64,000 nt of DNA from Desulfobacteraceae bacterium. Its GTDB lineage: Bacteria > Desulfobacterota > Desulfobacteria > Desulfobacterales > Desulfobacteraceae. The notes beneath the pieces were generated by a model, which ran no database searches, was not told where the DNA came from, and saw only the letters and a list, made by a program, of their open reading frames with translations. Positions 1 through 8,518 of the stretch are shown here, piece after piece (the first letter of the stretch is position 1; the number at the start of each line of letters is the position of its first letter). Location of the stretch: contig JADGEQ010000004.1 in assembly GCA_016744295.1 (NCBI GenBank), positions 155,912 to 219,911 of the forward strand, written 5' to 3'. Position numbers and translations under genes: made by a program.

Positions 1-2
1 CG

Positions 3-1550
3 GATCTGTATATTTCCATTGCCCAGCAAAAAATGTTTGCCCCCAAGGATACCAATGGGGTTCATGAAGTCAAACGGTTTAAAAAAGAAACCAAAAAAGG
101 TGCCTATGATATGGATACGGCCATTCCGCCGCTCTATTATCTGATCACCAATGTACCGGAAAAATTTGGTAAAACCGACAAGAAAAAATTTGGCGGTCCC
201 TCGGTTCTCATGGGCAAGGGGAATGGAATCTACAGCACCACCATGTTTTATCTGAAAAAGAAATTTGCAGATGTGGATGCAGATGCAAGGGCCATGATGG
301 GCCCCATCACATCGGATAAACAATGGAATTTTTTCAGGTGGGCAAATGAAAATTCCTATGGTATCAACACCATTGTTAAAGAGGGAAACAGAAAAGGAAA
401 GGTGGTTATCTTTTCCAGAAGTGTGATTTCCGATGAAAAAAGCGGAAATTATTGGGACAAGGGAACAAAAATTAATCTGGACAAGCAAACAGGTCAGTTT
501 ACTGCCTCCTTTAAATCCTTTCGTCACACCCCACCCGACACCCAGTTTGATGTATTTGTGAACGGTGCAAAAGTTGCCGACTATAAGATTGAAAAGAACG
601 GTTTCTGGCTCAACAAAGGGTATCGGTACATGAATCCTCTTTGGATCGTCATCGGTGCCATCCTTGTGGGAACCTATTTCTCCATGATTGGTGCTGCCGG
701 CGGAATGCTCATGGCAGCCTTCCAGGTGTTGGTTGTCAACACAATGGGACCTGTGGGTATCAATGCGGCCAATGTGTTAAAGCCCTCCAACATGGCCCTG
801 ACCCTGTTTTCCCCCCTGGGATCTTTCTGGCGGTATGCCAAGATTGAAAAACGGGTGGCCTGGCCGGTGGGACTTTCCTTTGGTGTGGGTATATTTATCG
901 GGTCCATCTGGCTGGGTAAATATGTATCCGCCGTACTGCCCATGAAAGCTTACAAGGAATGGCTGGCAGTATTGGTTGTTATCATGGGTATCAAAACCCT
1001 CATGGAAATGCGTCCGGCAGCCATGGCCAAACGTAAAAACATCAAGGCCATGACCAAAAAATTCAATGATGAAATTGCCCAGGCAAAGGCCGAAGGTCGT
1101 TCTGCTGAAATGGGAAGTATCGAGCCCATCAAGACAGGACTCATGGATTACCGGTTTAAGTTCTGGGGTGAAGAGTTTAGAATCAACCCACTGCTGTTTG
1201 CCATCCTGGGTGTTGTCATTGGTATTGTTTCCAGATCCTTTGGTATTGGCGGCGGTTTCCTTCTCGTACCTGCCATGACCACCCTGGGCGCATTGCCCAT
1301 GTACGTGGCCGTTCCCATCTCCCTGATCGGAACCTGTTTTTCCAGTATCGGTTCTTTTATCGGGTATTTGATGACCGGATATCTGCCGGACATGACCCTG
1401 GCCATTTGTATCATTATTGGCGGTTTTGCCGGCGGTATGCTGGGAAGTCGTGCCCAGAAACTTTTTTCCGAGATGACCTTGAAATGGGTTCTGGCATTTA
1501 CCTTGTTCTTCCTGTTTTTCCGGTTTTTCAAGATTGAAATCTGGATATAG
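3..1550 (+). CDS. Sulfite exporter TauE/SafE-family permease (5' partial)
   Basis: A membrane permease of the TauE/SafE family, which exports or imports sulfur-containing or other organic anions; the substrate cannot be told from sequence. The reading frame is open to the left edge of the window, so the true start is missing; the first internal ATG is at 33. About 200 hydrophilic residues precede the membrane part and are probably a periplasmic domain. Two homologous membrane halves follow: the first has a glycine-rich GAAGG segment just after 'FSMI', the second a 'SFGIGGGFLLVP' segment, the characteristic repeat of this family. A charged cytosolic loop joins the halves. The C-terminus ends in a hydrophobic helix. 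A strong terminator follows, so the next genes have their own promoter. The family call is firm; the soluble N-terminal extension is not recognised. Confidence 0.85.
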   Translation, partial: DLYISIAQQKMFAPKDTNGVHEVKRFKKETKKGAYDMDTAIPPLYYLITNVPEKFGKTDKKKFGGPSVLMGKGNGIYSTTMFYLKKKFADVDADARAMMGPITSDKQWNFFRWANENSYGINTIVKEGNRKGKVVIFSRSVISDEKSGNYWDKGTKINLDKQTGQFTASFKSFRHTPPDTQFDVFVNGAKVADYKIEKNGFWLNKGYRYMNPLWIVIGAILVGTYFSMIGAAGGMLMAAFQVLVVNTMGPVGINAANVLKPSNMALTLFSPLGSFWRYAKIEKRVAWPVGLSFGVGIFIGSIWLGKYVSAVLPMKAYKEWLAVLVVIMGIKTLMEMRPAAMAKRKNIKAMTKKFNDEIAQAKAEGRSAEMGSIEPIKTGLMDYRFKFWGEEFRINPLLFAILGVVIGIVSRSFGIGGGFLLVPAMTTLGALPMYVAVPISLIGTCFSSIGSFIGYLMTGYLPDMTLAICIIIGGFAGGMLGSRAQKLFSEMTLKWVLAFTLFFLFFRFFKIEIWI

Positions 1551-1576
1551 TTTGAATACACAATAGATCTACCTTG

Positions 1577-1625
1577 AAACCCGTGTGCTGACTCTTTATA
1601 ATGATTTGAATCAGCCACGGGTTTT
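1577..1625 (+). terminator. Rho-independent terminator after the TauE/SafE gene
   Basis: The arms AAACCCGTG-(t)-GCTGA and TCAGC-CACGGGTTT form a stem of about 14 bp with one bulged T, followed by TTTT. It lies 27 bases after the stop codon at 1550. Confidence 0.75.
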
Positions 1626-1658
1626 ATGTTAAGGCCAGATGTTAAGATTAGATAGCTA

Positions 1659-1686
1659 GGACAAATAGTTAAGGACAAATAGTTAT
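1659..1686 (+). repeat. Tandem 14-bp repeat containing the Shine-Dalgarno region
   Basis: The unit GGACAAATAGTTAA is present twice back to back; the second copy runs into the ATG at 1685. Each copy carries an AGGA, and only the second is at a useful distance from the start. Confidence 0.7.
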
Positions 1687-2272
1687 GGACGATTTTCTGG
1701 ACAGGGTATGGGCAGTCATTGAGACGATTTTAAACAATGCCGTGGTGTTTTTGGATACCAGCCTTTCCCCCCTTGAAAGATTTGGCCCGGGGTTTGTCAT
1801 CTTTGTTCTTGCGTTGCTTGTGGTGGTGTTCACCAGGATTGTTTCACGATTTTATGTGACAAAAAGATATGTGAATCTGGAAAACAATTTCCAGCACTGG
1901 AAGGGGGTAAGGGAGGAAGCCCTGAAGCATCCTGACAGCGAAAAGGGAAAAACGCTTGCAAAAAATGTGGACCAGGCCCAGTTGAACAGGGCTTTCTATG
2001 ATTATTTTTTCGAAGGGCTGTTAAAGAATCTTGTTACAAATGTGCTTCCCATCTTATTGATGGTGGTTTATATGACCAAGGTCTATAATCCCCAGGCGCT
2101 TTTAAACCGGTTTGGCGAACGCTGGGTGTTTTCTTTTTTTGTTGGCAAAGCCCATGAGCTAAATGTAAGCTCCCTGCTCTGGTTTTTTATTTGTTTAATT
2201 TTTTCATTTATACTGGTTGCTGTCTTAAAAAATCTTTATCAGGGCCGATATGCTAAAAAAGAATCCATTTAA
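1685..2272 (+). CDS. Small membrane protein, possibly Oxa1/EMC3 (DUF106)-like
   Basis: A 195-residue membrane protein with no function I can assign with certainty. One hydrophobic helix lies at about residues 34-53. A long, charged, probably helical cytosolic segment (about 60-112) follows, then two more helices at about 113-132 and 162-185. A helix, a charged hairpin and two further helices is the layout of the Oxa1/EMC3/DUF106 superfamily of membrane-protein insertases, but I cannot confirm a sequence match. The start at 1685 has AAGGA upstream. The 3' end overlaps the next gene by 23 bases, so the two are translationally coupled and probably act together with the kinase/regulator pair downstream. 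Confidence 0.6.
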   Translation: MDDFLDRVWAVIETILNNAVVFLDTSLSPLERFGPGFVIFVLALLVVVFTRIVSRFYVTKRYVNLENNFQHWKGVREEALKHPDSEKGKTLAKNVDQAQLNRAFYDYFFEGLLKNLVTNVLPILLMVVYMTKVYNPQALLNRFGERWVFSFFVGKAHELNVSSLLWFFICLIFSFILVAVLKNLYQGRYAKKESI

Positions 2273-2780
2273 GATGCTCTCTTTTTTAAAGAGCAGCCCG
2301 GTTTTAAAGAGCATACCGGCACTGACCATGGGCTGTGCTTGTCTGCTTTTTTTGCCCACAATTGCATCTGCCACCCAGCTCCATACCAGTTCGGAGGGGA
2401 TTATCACCCACCAAATGGGGCATCTGTTTTTCCTTTTTTCCATGGTTGCCCTCATCTTTACCATCACTGGAAAAGGGTTGGATACACAAAAGGGATGGCG
2501 TTTGATCCAGTATTCCGCCTTTTTTTTTATCCTCTGGAATTTGGATGCCCTGACAGCGCATTTTCTGGATAACCAGATTCAGGCGGTGACAATAGAGAAT
2601 CTATCCCTGGGCAAGATCCGGGTGGTTGTCCATAATGGGTCTTCTTTGCTGGCATGGATATATTATATCTTAAAACTGGATCATCTTCTTTGTGTGCCTG
2701 CCATGCTTTTCCTTTACAAGGGGCTTTCGAACCTTGTCAAAGAACAGCGACAGATGATGGGAACAAAGGAGGGGTCATGA
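2250..2780 (+). CDS. Exported/membrane protein of unknown function
   Basis: A 176-residue protein I do not recognise. An N-terminal hydrophobic stretch ending in 'IASA' (about residues 24-42) looks like a signal peptide or first membrane helix. Further hydrophobic segments at about 54-72, 86-104 and 132-158 predict three more helices. Several histidines lie at membrane edges ('ITHQMGHLFF', 'LTAHFLD', 'LDHLL') and could bind metal or haem, but this is only suggestive. It overlaps the gene before it and shares an ATGA overlap with the kinase after it, so it belongs to a four-gene unit and may feed a signal to that kinase. Confidence 0.6.
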   Translation: MLKKNPFKMLSFLKSSPVLKSIPALTMGCACLLFLPTIASATQLHTSSEGIITHQMGHLFFLFSMVALIFTITGKGLDTQKGWRLIQYSAFFFILWNLDALTAHFLDNQIQAVTIENLSLGKIRVVVHNGSSLLAWIYYILKLDHLLCVPAMLFLYKGLSNLVKEQRQMMGTKEGS

Positions 2781-4282
2781 TTGCTTCCTTTCTTCCCATA
2801 CTGGTTGTGGATGTCGCAGGTTCCGTGGCCATGGTGGTGATTGCACTGCTTTGCCTCTACAAGGCTAAAATACTAAGGGAAATGGACCCTGACAATGCGG
2901 TTTTTTTGTATTTGGTGTGGATCACTACCGGGTTTACAGTTTTTGCGGTTTCCAGATCCTTTGGTCATATTTTAAGACAATTTCTTATTCTTACCTCCAA
3001 TGCAGATACCTGGTTTGCCATCACCTCCTATTCCGGGAGTGTGAACACGGTATCCTTTATGCTGGTGGGATTGATCACCCTGTTTTTTAACCAAAGCTGG
3101 AACATTAACGAGAAAATTTTATCCAGCCGGAAAAAGCTTGAGGAAACCCATATTAAACTGATGGATCTCAATCAGACCCTGGAGCACAAGGTGGTGGCCC
3201 GAACAGAAATGCTGACCAGTTCCGAGCACAAAGCAAGGCGTATTTTTGAGCAGTCCCTGGATACGATTGTGGTCACGGATGAAGGGTTTAATATTGCAGA
3301 GATAAATCAGGCTGGTGTCACCCTGACCGGATATGGAAAGGGGGAAATGCTGGACAAGCAAATGGGGCTGAAAGATTTTATGGCCAAGGGGGATGAGTGG
3401 GAAAGGATTCGCAGTCTGCTTGAAGTTCACGAATATATCCTCAATGAGGAGACAGATTTTGCCCTGCCAAATTTTTCCCAGGTTCGGGTATTGATTACAG
3501 GGGGGGTGGATTACGGGGCTTTTGGCTGCGGTAAAACCTTTCATTTTATCATTAAAAATATCAATGATAAAAAACAGATGGAACAGCAGATTGCCCAGGC
3601 CGATAAACTGGCTGCCCTGGGGGAATTGTCCGCCGGGGTGGCCCATGAGATCAACAATCCCCTGGGCATTATCCTGGGATATACCCAGCTGATGCTAAAG
3701 GAAAATTCAGGGTTTGAAGAGGACCTTAAAACCATTGAAAAACATGTGAAAAACTGTAAAACTGTGGTTTCTGATCTGCTTGCTTTTTCCAGGAAAGGGT
3801 CTGTGAAAAAAAGTCGGGTGGATGTGACAGAGGTTATTGACGGGGTGATTAAATTTTTGGCCAATCACACGGATTTTCGGAATATTGAAATCAAGATGGA
3901 TCTTTTTAGGGATAAACCCCTGGTGATTTCCGGGAATGAACAGGAATTATCCCAGGTGATTATCAATCTGATCATCAATGCCTGCCATGCGGTGGAAAAA
4001 AAAGGCAGAATTGAGATTGAAACAAAACAATCCACAGACGACCAGATTATTATCACGGTGAAGGACAATGGAACCGGTATCCGGAAAAAATATTTTCCCC
4101 GGATATTTGATCCTTTTTTTACCACCAAACCCGTGGGCCAGGGAACCGGCCTTGGGCTGTCCGTGGGGTATGGTATTATTCGCCGCCATGGCGGGGATAT
4201 CACAGCAAGGAATAGAGAAAAAAAGGGGGCTGCATTCACCATCAGTCTTCCGGGTACCTCGGGATCAGCATTGCCGGGTTAG
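2777..4282 (+). CDS. Membrane-associated PAS sensor histidine kinase
   Basis: A 501-residue sensor kinase that should phosphorylate the response regulator encoded 95 bases downstream. The N-terminus has two or three membrane helices (to about residue 100), then a coiled coil, a PAS domain (about 145-270), a HisKA dimerisation/phosphoacceptor domain ('[11 protein letters not shown]', His near residue 290), and a HATPase domain with N, G1 ('DNGTGI'), F ('FDPFFTTK') and G2 ('GTGLGLS') boxes. I chose the ATG at 2777 because AAAGGAGG lies just upstream and the ATG overlaps the previous stop as ATGA. A longer reading frame from 2654 adds residues unlike any membrane or kinase sequence. Confidence 0.9.
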   Translation: MIASFLPILVVDVAGSVAMVVIALLCLYKAKILREMDPDNAVFLYLVWITTGFTVFAVSRSFGHILRQFLILTSNADTWFAITSYSGSVNTVSFMLVGLITLFFNQSWNINEKILSSRKKLEETHIKLMDLNQTLEHKVVARTEMLTSSEHKARRIFEQSLDTIVVTDEGFNIAEINQAGVTLTGYGKGEMLDKQMGLKDFMAKGDEWERIRSLLEVHEYILNEETDFALPNFSQVRVLITGGVDYGAFGCGKTFHFIIKNINDKKQMEQQIAQADKLAALGELSAGVAHEINNPLGIILGYTQLMLKENSGFEEDLKTIEKHVKNCKTVVSDLLAFSRKGSVKKSRVDVTEVIDGVIKFLANHTDFRNIEIKMDLFRDKPLVISGNEQELSQVIINLIINACHAVEKKGRIEIETKQSTDDQIIITVKDNGTGIRKKYFPRIFDPFFTTKPVGQGTGLGLSVGYGIIRRHGGDITARNREKKGAAFTISLPGTSGSALPG

Positions 4283-4376
4283 CATGAACGGGTCCGTACC
4301 GCCACATTCTATAAGCAGACAGGGGTTTATACAGTCCGGGATAGAAAAAGAGTTGAAATAATCGGGAGAAAATTCA

Positions 4377-5771
4377 ATGAAGGCAAATATTTTGGTGGTG
4401 GATGATGAAAAGGATATGACTCGCCTGCTGCAGCGGACCCTTGAACCGGAGATTGACTGCAGGGTGACCATGGCTTTTTCCGGAGAAATGGCCCTGAACA
4501 TTCTTGGGCAGGCATCCTTTGATCTGGTTATTTGTGATATCAAGATGCCGGGTATGGACGGGTTTGAACTTTTGGAGCGTACAAGAAAACAATACCCTGA
4601 TCTGACGATTGTCATGCTTTCGGCCTTTGGTAATATAGAGTCTGCTGTCTCTGCCATCAAACAAGGGGCCTATGATTTTATCTCCAAACCCTTTGAACAG
4701 GATGAAATTATCTTTAAAATTCAAAAGGCCCTGGAGAGGAGCCGATTGCTCCATGAAAACAAACAGCTTTTAAGGGAGCGTCAAAAAGAAACCCGTCCCT
4801 TGATCGGTAAAAGCGAGGCCATGGAAAAGGTTTTTGAAAAGATTGCTCTGGTGGCGGGGAGCGATGTGACCGTTTTGATCACAGGAGAGTCGGGAACGGG
4901 CAAGGATCTTACGGCCCGGTCCATTCATGATGCAAGCACCCGGCAGCGCAAGCCCTTTATTCCGGTAAACTGCCCCACTATTCCCGAGCATATTCTGGAA
5001 AGCGAATTGTTTGGCTATAAAAAAGGGGCTTTTACCAATGCCTACCGGGATAAGCGAGGCCTTTTCCAGGCTGCAGACAAGGGGACCCTCTTTCTGGATG
5101 AAATCGGGGATATTGGCCCCTCCATCCAGACCAAGCTTTTACGGGTGATCCAGGAAAAAGAGATCAAGCCCCTGGGGGATAATGCAGTCGAGACCATTGA
5201 TGTGCGGATCATTGCCTCAACCAATCAGAATCTGAAACAAAAAATTGCCCAAAAAGAATTTCGGGAGGATTTTTTTTATCGGTTGTCTGTTATCTCCATT
5301 GAGCTGCCGCCGTTAAGGGACCGGATTACCGATATCCCAATTTTGTGCGAAGCCCTTTTGGCCAAACATTGTAAAAAAATGAATAAACCGTCTAAAACCA
5401 TCTCAGAGGAGGTTCTGGATCTTCTGATGAAGCAAGTCTGGACAGGGAATGTCCGGGAACTTGAAAATGTTCTGATCCATGGAATTCTCTATTCCAAAGA
5501 GAATATAATTTGTCTGTCAGATATTCCGATAAAAGAGGTCAGCCAAAAAAAAACAGGTTTCATGGAGGGGCGAAAAACCCAATATGCATCCCAGGTTTAC
5601 AGGGATGCAAAGGAAAAATTGCTTTACGAATTTAACCATGATTATATAGGTGCCAAGCTTTCCATGACCCAGGGAAATATCACCCGGGCAGCCAAGCTTT
5701 GTCACATGGATCGCCAGGCCCTGCAGCAGATCATGAAACGCTATGGTATTGATCCCGATCCTTTCAGGTAA
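4377..5771 (+). CDS. NtrC-family sigma-54-dependent response regulator with GAFTNA variant
   Basis: A 464-residue transcription activator. The receiver domain (1-120) keeps the acidic pocket and phosphoacceptor Asp ('VICDIKMPG'). The AAA+ domain (about 140-375) has Walker A 'GESGTGKD', Walker B 'FLDEIGDI' and the arginine-finger region. The C-terminus is a Fis-type helix-turn-helix ('GNITRAAKLCHMDRQ'). The sigma-54-contacting loop, normally GAFTGA, reads GAFTNA here. The partner is the histidine kinase just upstream. A perfect-looking terminator follows directly. Two-component pairing is inferred from adjacency; the targets are unknown. Confidence 0.9.
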   Translation: MKANILVVDDEKDMTRLLQRTLEPEIDCRVTMAFSGEMALNILGQASFDLVICDIKMPGMDGFELLERTRKQYPDLTIVMLSAFGNIESAVSAIKQGAYDFISKPFEQDEIIFKIQKALERSRLLHENKQLLRERQKETRPLIGKSEAMEKVFEKIALVAGSDVTVLITGESGTGKDLTARSIHDASTRQRKPFIPVNCPTIPEHILESELFGYKKGAFTNAYRDKRGLFQAADKGTLFLDEIGDIGPSIQTKLLRVIQEKEIKPLGDNAVETIDVRIIASTNQNLKQKIAQKEFREDFFYRLSVISIELPPLRDRITDIPILCEALLAKHCKKMNKPSKTISEEVLDLLMKQVWTGNVRELENVLIHGILYSKENIICLSDIPIKEVSQKKTGFMEGRKTQYASQVYRDAKEKLLYEFNHDYIGAKLSMTQGNITRAAKLCHMDRQALQQIMKRYGIDPDPFR

Positions 5772-5808
5772 AAAACGCCCGTCCGAAGATGGATCGGACA
5801 GGCGTTTT
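5772..5808 (+). terminator. Terminator after the NtrC-type regulator
   Basis: AAAACGCC-c-GTCCGA and TCGGAC-a-GGCGTTTT form a long stem with one C-A mismatch. The stem's own A and T runs make it usable in either direction. Confidence 0.75.
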
Positions 5809-5833
5809 GTCTGGAAGTTCACAAAAAAAGGCC

Positions 5834-5894
5834 TAGGACCGCAGATGAAATAAGGCAAGCTATTGCGTTCAAGTTATAAAATTTGCTGTCCTTA
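5834..5894 (-). repeat. Dispersed hairpin repeat, copy 1
   Basis: The segment contains TAGGACCGCAGATGAAATAA and, further right, ATAAAATTTGCTGTCCTTA. The ends can pair around AGGACCGCA. The same ends occur at 47950-47996. Both copies sit immediately 3' of a minus-strand gene. Confidence 0.55.
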
Positions 5895-5898
5895 ACCT

Positions 5899-8151
5899 TT
5901 ATTCAAATCCAAGTTCCATGGACCATTTGTTTAAGGTTCCCTGGTCCTGTTCCCAGTTGTCGTTTACATTCAGGGTCCAGTCACCGTGCATATCTTCATT
6001 GATAAGGGGGATAAGGGCCGGGTCTATTGTTGTGGAAAATGATTTTGATAAAAGTCCATGGCGGCTACCCAGTGTATTAAAGGGGATGAGTGTAACCGAT
6101 TTGCCGGAAGGTGATGTCAATGTTGCCGCAATATCTCCATGGTAGGAATGGTTTATTTCAATGGCGACTATTGCCTGGGTGATTTTTCCTGTTTTCGGTA
6201 TGGAAATAACGGAATTGATTCCCCCTGGGTTTCTATCCGGAATGGAAAGAGATTCAATCTTTTCTTTTTTCAGGACCTTTTTGGGGTGTTTATATGCAAT
6301 TTCTATTTTCCATTTGTTAAGTTTTCCCGTGTCCCTTCTGGCCAGGTCAACCACGTGAAGTTTCCAGGGGCCAACAAAGCTTTTGCCCTTTAAGGAAGCT
6401 AACTTTTCATCTGAATCATAGGAGCTGATGATGTCATTGGCATCTCCTCCCTCCTGATCAACCAGGGTGATTATTTCTTTTTCGGGCGTTTCAAGCCCCA
6501 CCCTTAAATCCTGGATATAGGTGTGGGTGATGTCCAGGCTCACTGTGATTTTTTCAATGGTGCCAGATTTGAAAAACTCAATCTGATCTGTAATGCCCCT
6601 GGGGGCATTGTCAGGAATCAGCATGGAGGGTCTGGATTCTTTGATGATGGTTTCTCCGCTTCCTTCGGGTTCCCGGGGGCTGCCTGTTTCAAAAAAGATA
6701 ATCTCGCCGGGTTCGGATATATTGTAGAGCTTAAGCCCTGATTCCATCCCTCCCCATGCCCGTGACGAGGGGATGGTATCCCGGGAAAGGACAAGGCCGG
6801 ATTTTTTTTTGAACAGATCATTTTCATCTCCCCGGTTCCGGTTATTTTCAAGGTTGCGGGAGCCGTCCGCCTGGATGAGGGCGCATTGATAGTGCTTGTC
6901 AGCTGTCCCTCCCTGCCATTCATTGGACCCCAGGGTATCGCAGTGGTAAACACCAAGACCACTTGATTTGCAGTGGATATCCTGGCCCATGCGGGTGCGG
7001 TTTTCAATGATGAAATATTCATTGGGCTTATTTTCAACAAGGTATTTATGGACGGTATTATAATCTGAGTGCTTTGCCTGGAATCTGCCCGGATTGTTCA
7101 GGATAATTTCATTGTCGGTCCAGCCTGCAAGATTCCTCAGGTATCCGGATATGGGTGCAGGGGACCGTCCGTGGTCCAGATGGCTGCCGCTGGCCATGAG
7201 GCAGAAGTAGCCGATGCCGGCGCTGGGATCAGAATCGCCGTCCCTGGTGCCATAGTCATAAAGATCGGGAAAACGGCAGATCAAATGACCGGCTTCATGG
7301 CAGAAGGTGCCAATCTTCATATCCACGGGTTTTCTGCCCAGGCTCTGGATGGTATACAGATCCGTTCTCATCCCATTGTGGGAATAGTCCATGGAATAAT
7401 TGTGGGGCCAGAGCCACTCCGCATAAAGGGTCTCTCCTGCATAGAGAAAATTGACGGCATCCACCACCCCTCTATTTTTGCAGTCAAACTGCCTAAGATC
7501 AACCTCGAATTGGCTGATGGCAAGGTCCAGGGCTTCTCGCATACAGGGGGTGTTAATATAGTGAGCCCTGTTTTTATTCAGGGTTACCGGTCCCACAACC
7601 GTGTTGGTATACTCAATTTTATTGCTGGACAGGGTTTTATAATATTCTTTAACCGAACAAAAATTGCCATGGGCATTGAAATTGTCTCCGTTGAGCAGTC
7701 CGTCCACATCTGCTCGACTGATTTGGGTGGTGACATCCTGGAAATTAATTAATATGGTCAGCCCCCTTACTTTGCTCTGCCCGCTCAACTGGGTCCCGGG
7801 CAGCAACCCGTTGTTTTTTCCCAGTGTTGCAGATACCCCCGGAGGCGGTGAGGCTTTGGGGTGCATCAACTGGTGTTTTTCCGCAAATTTTTTGTTCCGC
7901 ACTTTTTTGTCTTCCTGGAGGTGGCGTACGATTCCCCCGGGCACGGGTTTGTAAATGGGGGCACCGGTTGAAATCAGAATTCCCTTTGCCAGGGTGGCAA
8001 AGCAGTATTGTTCTTTGTCCGTGTCATAAACCACGGTGTACCCATCCATTGCTTCGTAACGGGCATAAAACTCATCCCCATAAACCCTGAGTTGGACATC
8101 TTTTCCGTTTTTTTGGGGAAATGTTCTTGTCTTTCCTAAAATTACACACAT
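5899..8151 (-). CDS. M6-family metallopeptidase with two proprotein-convertase P-domains
   Basis: A 750-residue zinc peptidase of the immune-inhibitor-A (M6) type. An N-terminal propeptide-like region carries the usual 'GDEFYARYEAMDGY' segment. The catalytic domain has the zinc motif HEAGH followed by 'FPDLYDYG', typical of M6 enzymes. Two P-domain (jelly-roll) modules follow at about residues 500-620 and 635-750, each opening with 'IPD' and ending in 'GDWTLNV' or 'GPWKLHV' type motifs. I see no signal peptide: the protein starts 'MCVILGKTR', so export, if any, is by another route. The start is supported by AGGAGGAG eight bases upstream. It is monocistronic; a dispersed repeat lies after its stop. 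Confidence 0.88.
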   Translation of the reverse strand: MCVILGKTRTFPQKNGKDVQLRVYGDEFYARYEAMDGYTVVYDTDKEQYCFATLAKGILISTGAPIYKPVPGGIVRHLQEDKKVRNKKFAEKHQLMHPKASPPPGVSATLGKNNGLLPGTQLSGQSKVRGLTILINFQDVTTQISRADVDGLLNGDNFNAHGNFCSVKEYYKTLSSNKIEYTNTVVGPVTLNKNRAHYINTPCMREALDLAISQFEVDLRQFDCKNRGVVDAVNFLYAGETLYAEWLWPHNYSMDYSHNGMRTDLYTIQSLGRKPVDMKIGTFCHEAGHLICRFPDLYDYGTRDGDSDPSAGIGYFCLMASGSHLDHGRSPAPISGYLRNLAGWTDNEIILNNPGRFQAKHSDYNTVHKYLVENKPNEYFIIENRTRMGQDIHCKSSGLGVYHCDTLGSNEWQGGTADKHYQCALIQADGSRNLENNRNRGDENDLFKKKSGLVLSRDTIPSSRAWGGMESGLKLYNISEPGEIIFFETGSPREPEGSGETIIKESRPSMLIPDNAPRGITDQIEFFKSGTIEKITVSLDITHTYIQDLRVGLETPEKEIITLVDQEGGDANDIISSYDSDEKLASLKGKSFVGPWKLHVVDLARRDTGKLNKWKIEIAYKHPKKVLKKEKIESLSIPDRNPGGINSVISIPKTGKITQAIVAIEINHSYHGDIAATLTSPSGKSVTLIPFNTLGSRHGLLSKSFSTTIDPALIPLINEDMHGDWTLNVNDNWEQDQGTLNKWSMELGFE

Positions 8152-8444
8152 GACAAATCTCCTCCTGGTTTTTTAAATGATTTTATTTTTCGGTCCCTGT
8201 GACAAGAGCGCGTCGCATCTTTATCCTCCGTTTCTTTTCATAAAGGATTTTTGTGTGCGTGTGTATCGCTCCGTTTTGTTGCTTGCCGGGATTGAGGAGG
8301 GACACTGAATAATGATAAAATCGATGTTTGGATAATACGAAATTTTAGGGCAGGAAGAGAAATATCCGACAGTCTTCTATTTTATACAAAGTGTCGGAAG
8401 AAAAATCAATCAGGAAAACCCTGATTTTTTATACAATCAAATAA
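8152..8444. other. Upstream region of the M6 peptidase gene with a small hairpin
   Basis: No gene is seen. It should hold the promoter of the leftward M6 gene. A 6-bp hairpin (ATCAGG at 8409-8414, CCTGAT at 8420-8425) is flanked by T runs on either strand and could be a second terminator for the TRAP operon. Confidence 0.4.
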
Positions 8445-8508
8445 AAAATGTCACCTGCCCACCCCTTGCTGAACCACTAAATTGGCTGGCAGGGTGAGTG
8501 GGCAGGTG
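8445..8508 (-). terminator. Terminator of the TRAP operon
   Basis: The arms CACCTGCCCAC (8452-8462) and GTGGGCAGGTG (8498-8508) are perfectly complementary. Read leftward, the stem is followed by ATTTTTTATT. It begins 11 bases after the dctM stop. Confidence 0.8.
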
Positions 8509-8518
8509 GTTGTTCATC

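Noticed and set aside
7069..7752. 227-codon open frame opposite the M6 peptidase
   Set aside because: It overlaps the HEAGH-containing catalytic domain on the other strand and lacks a start signal.
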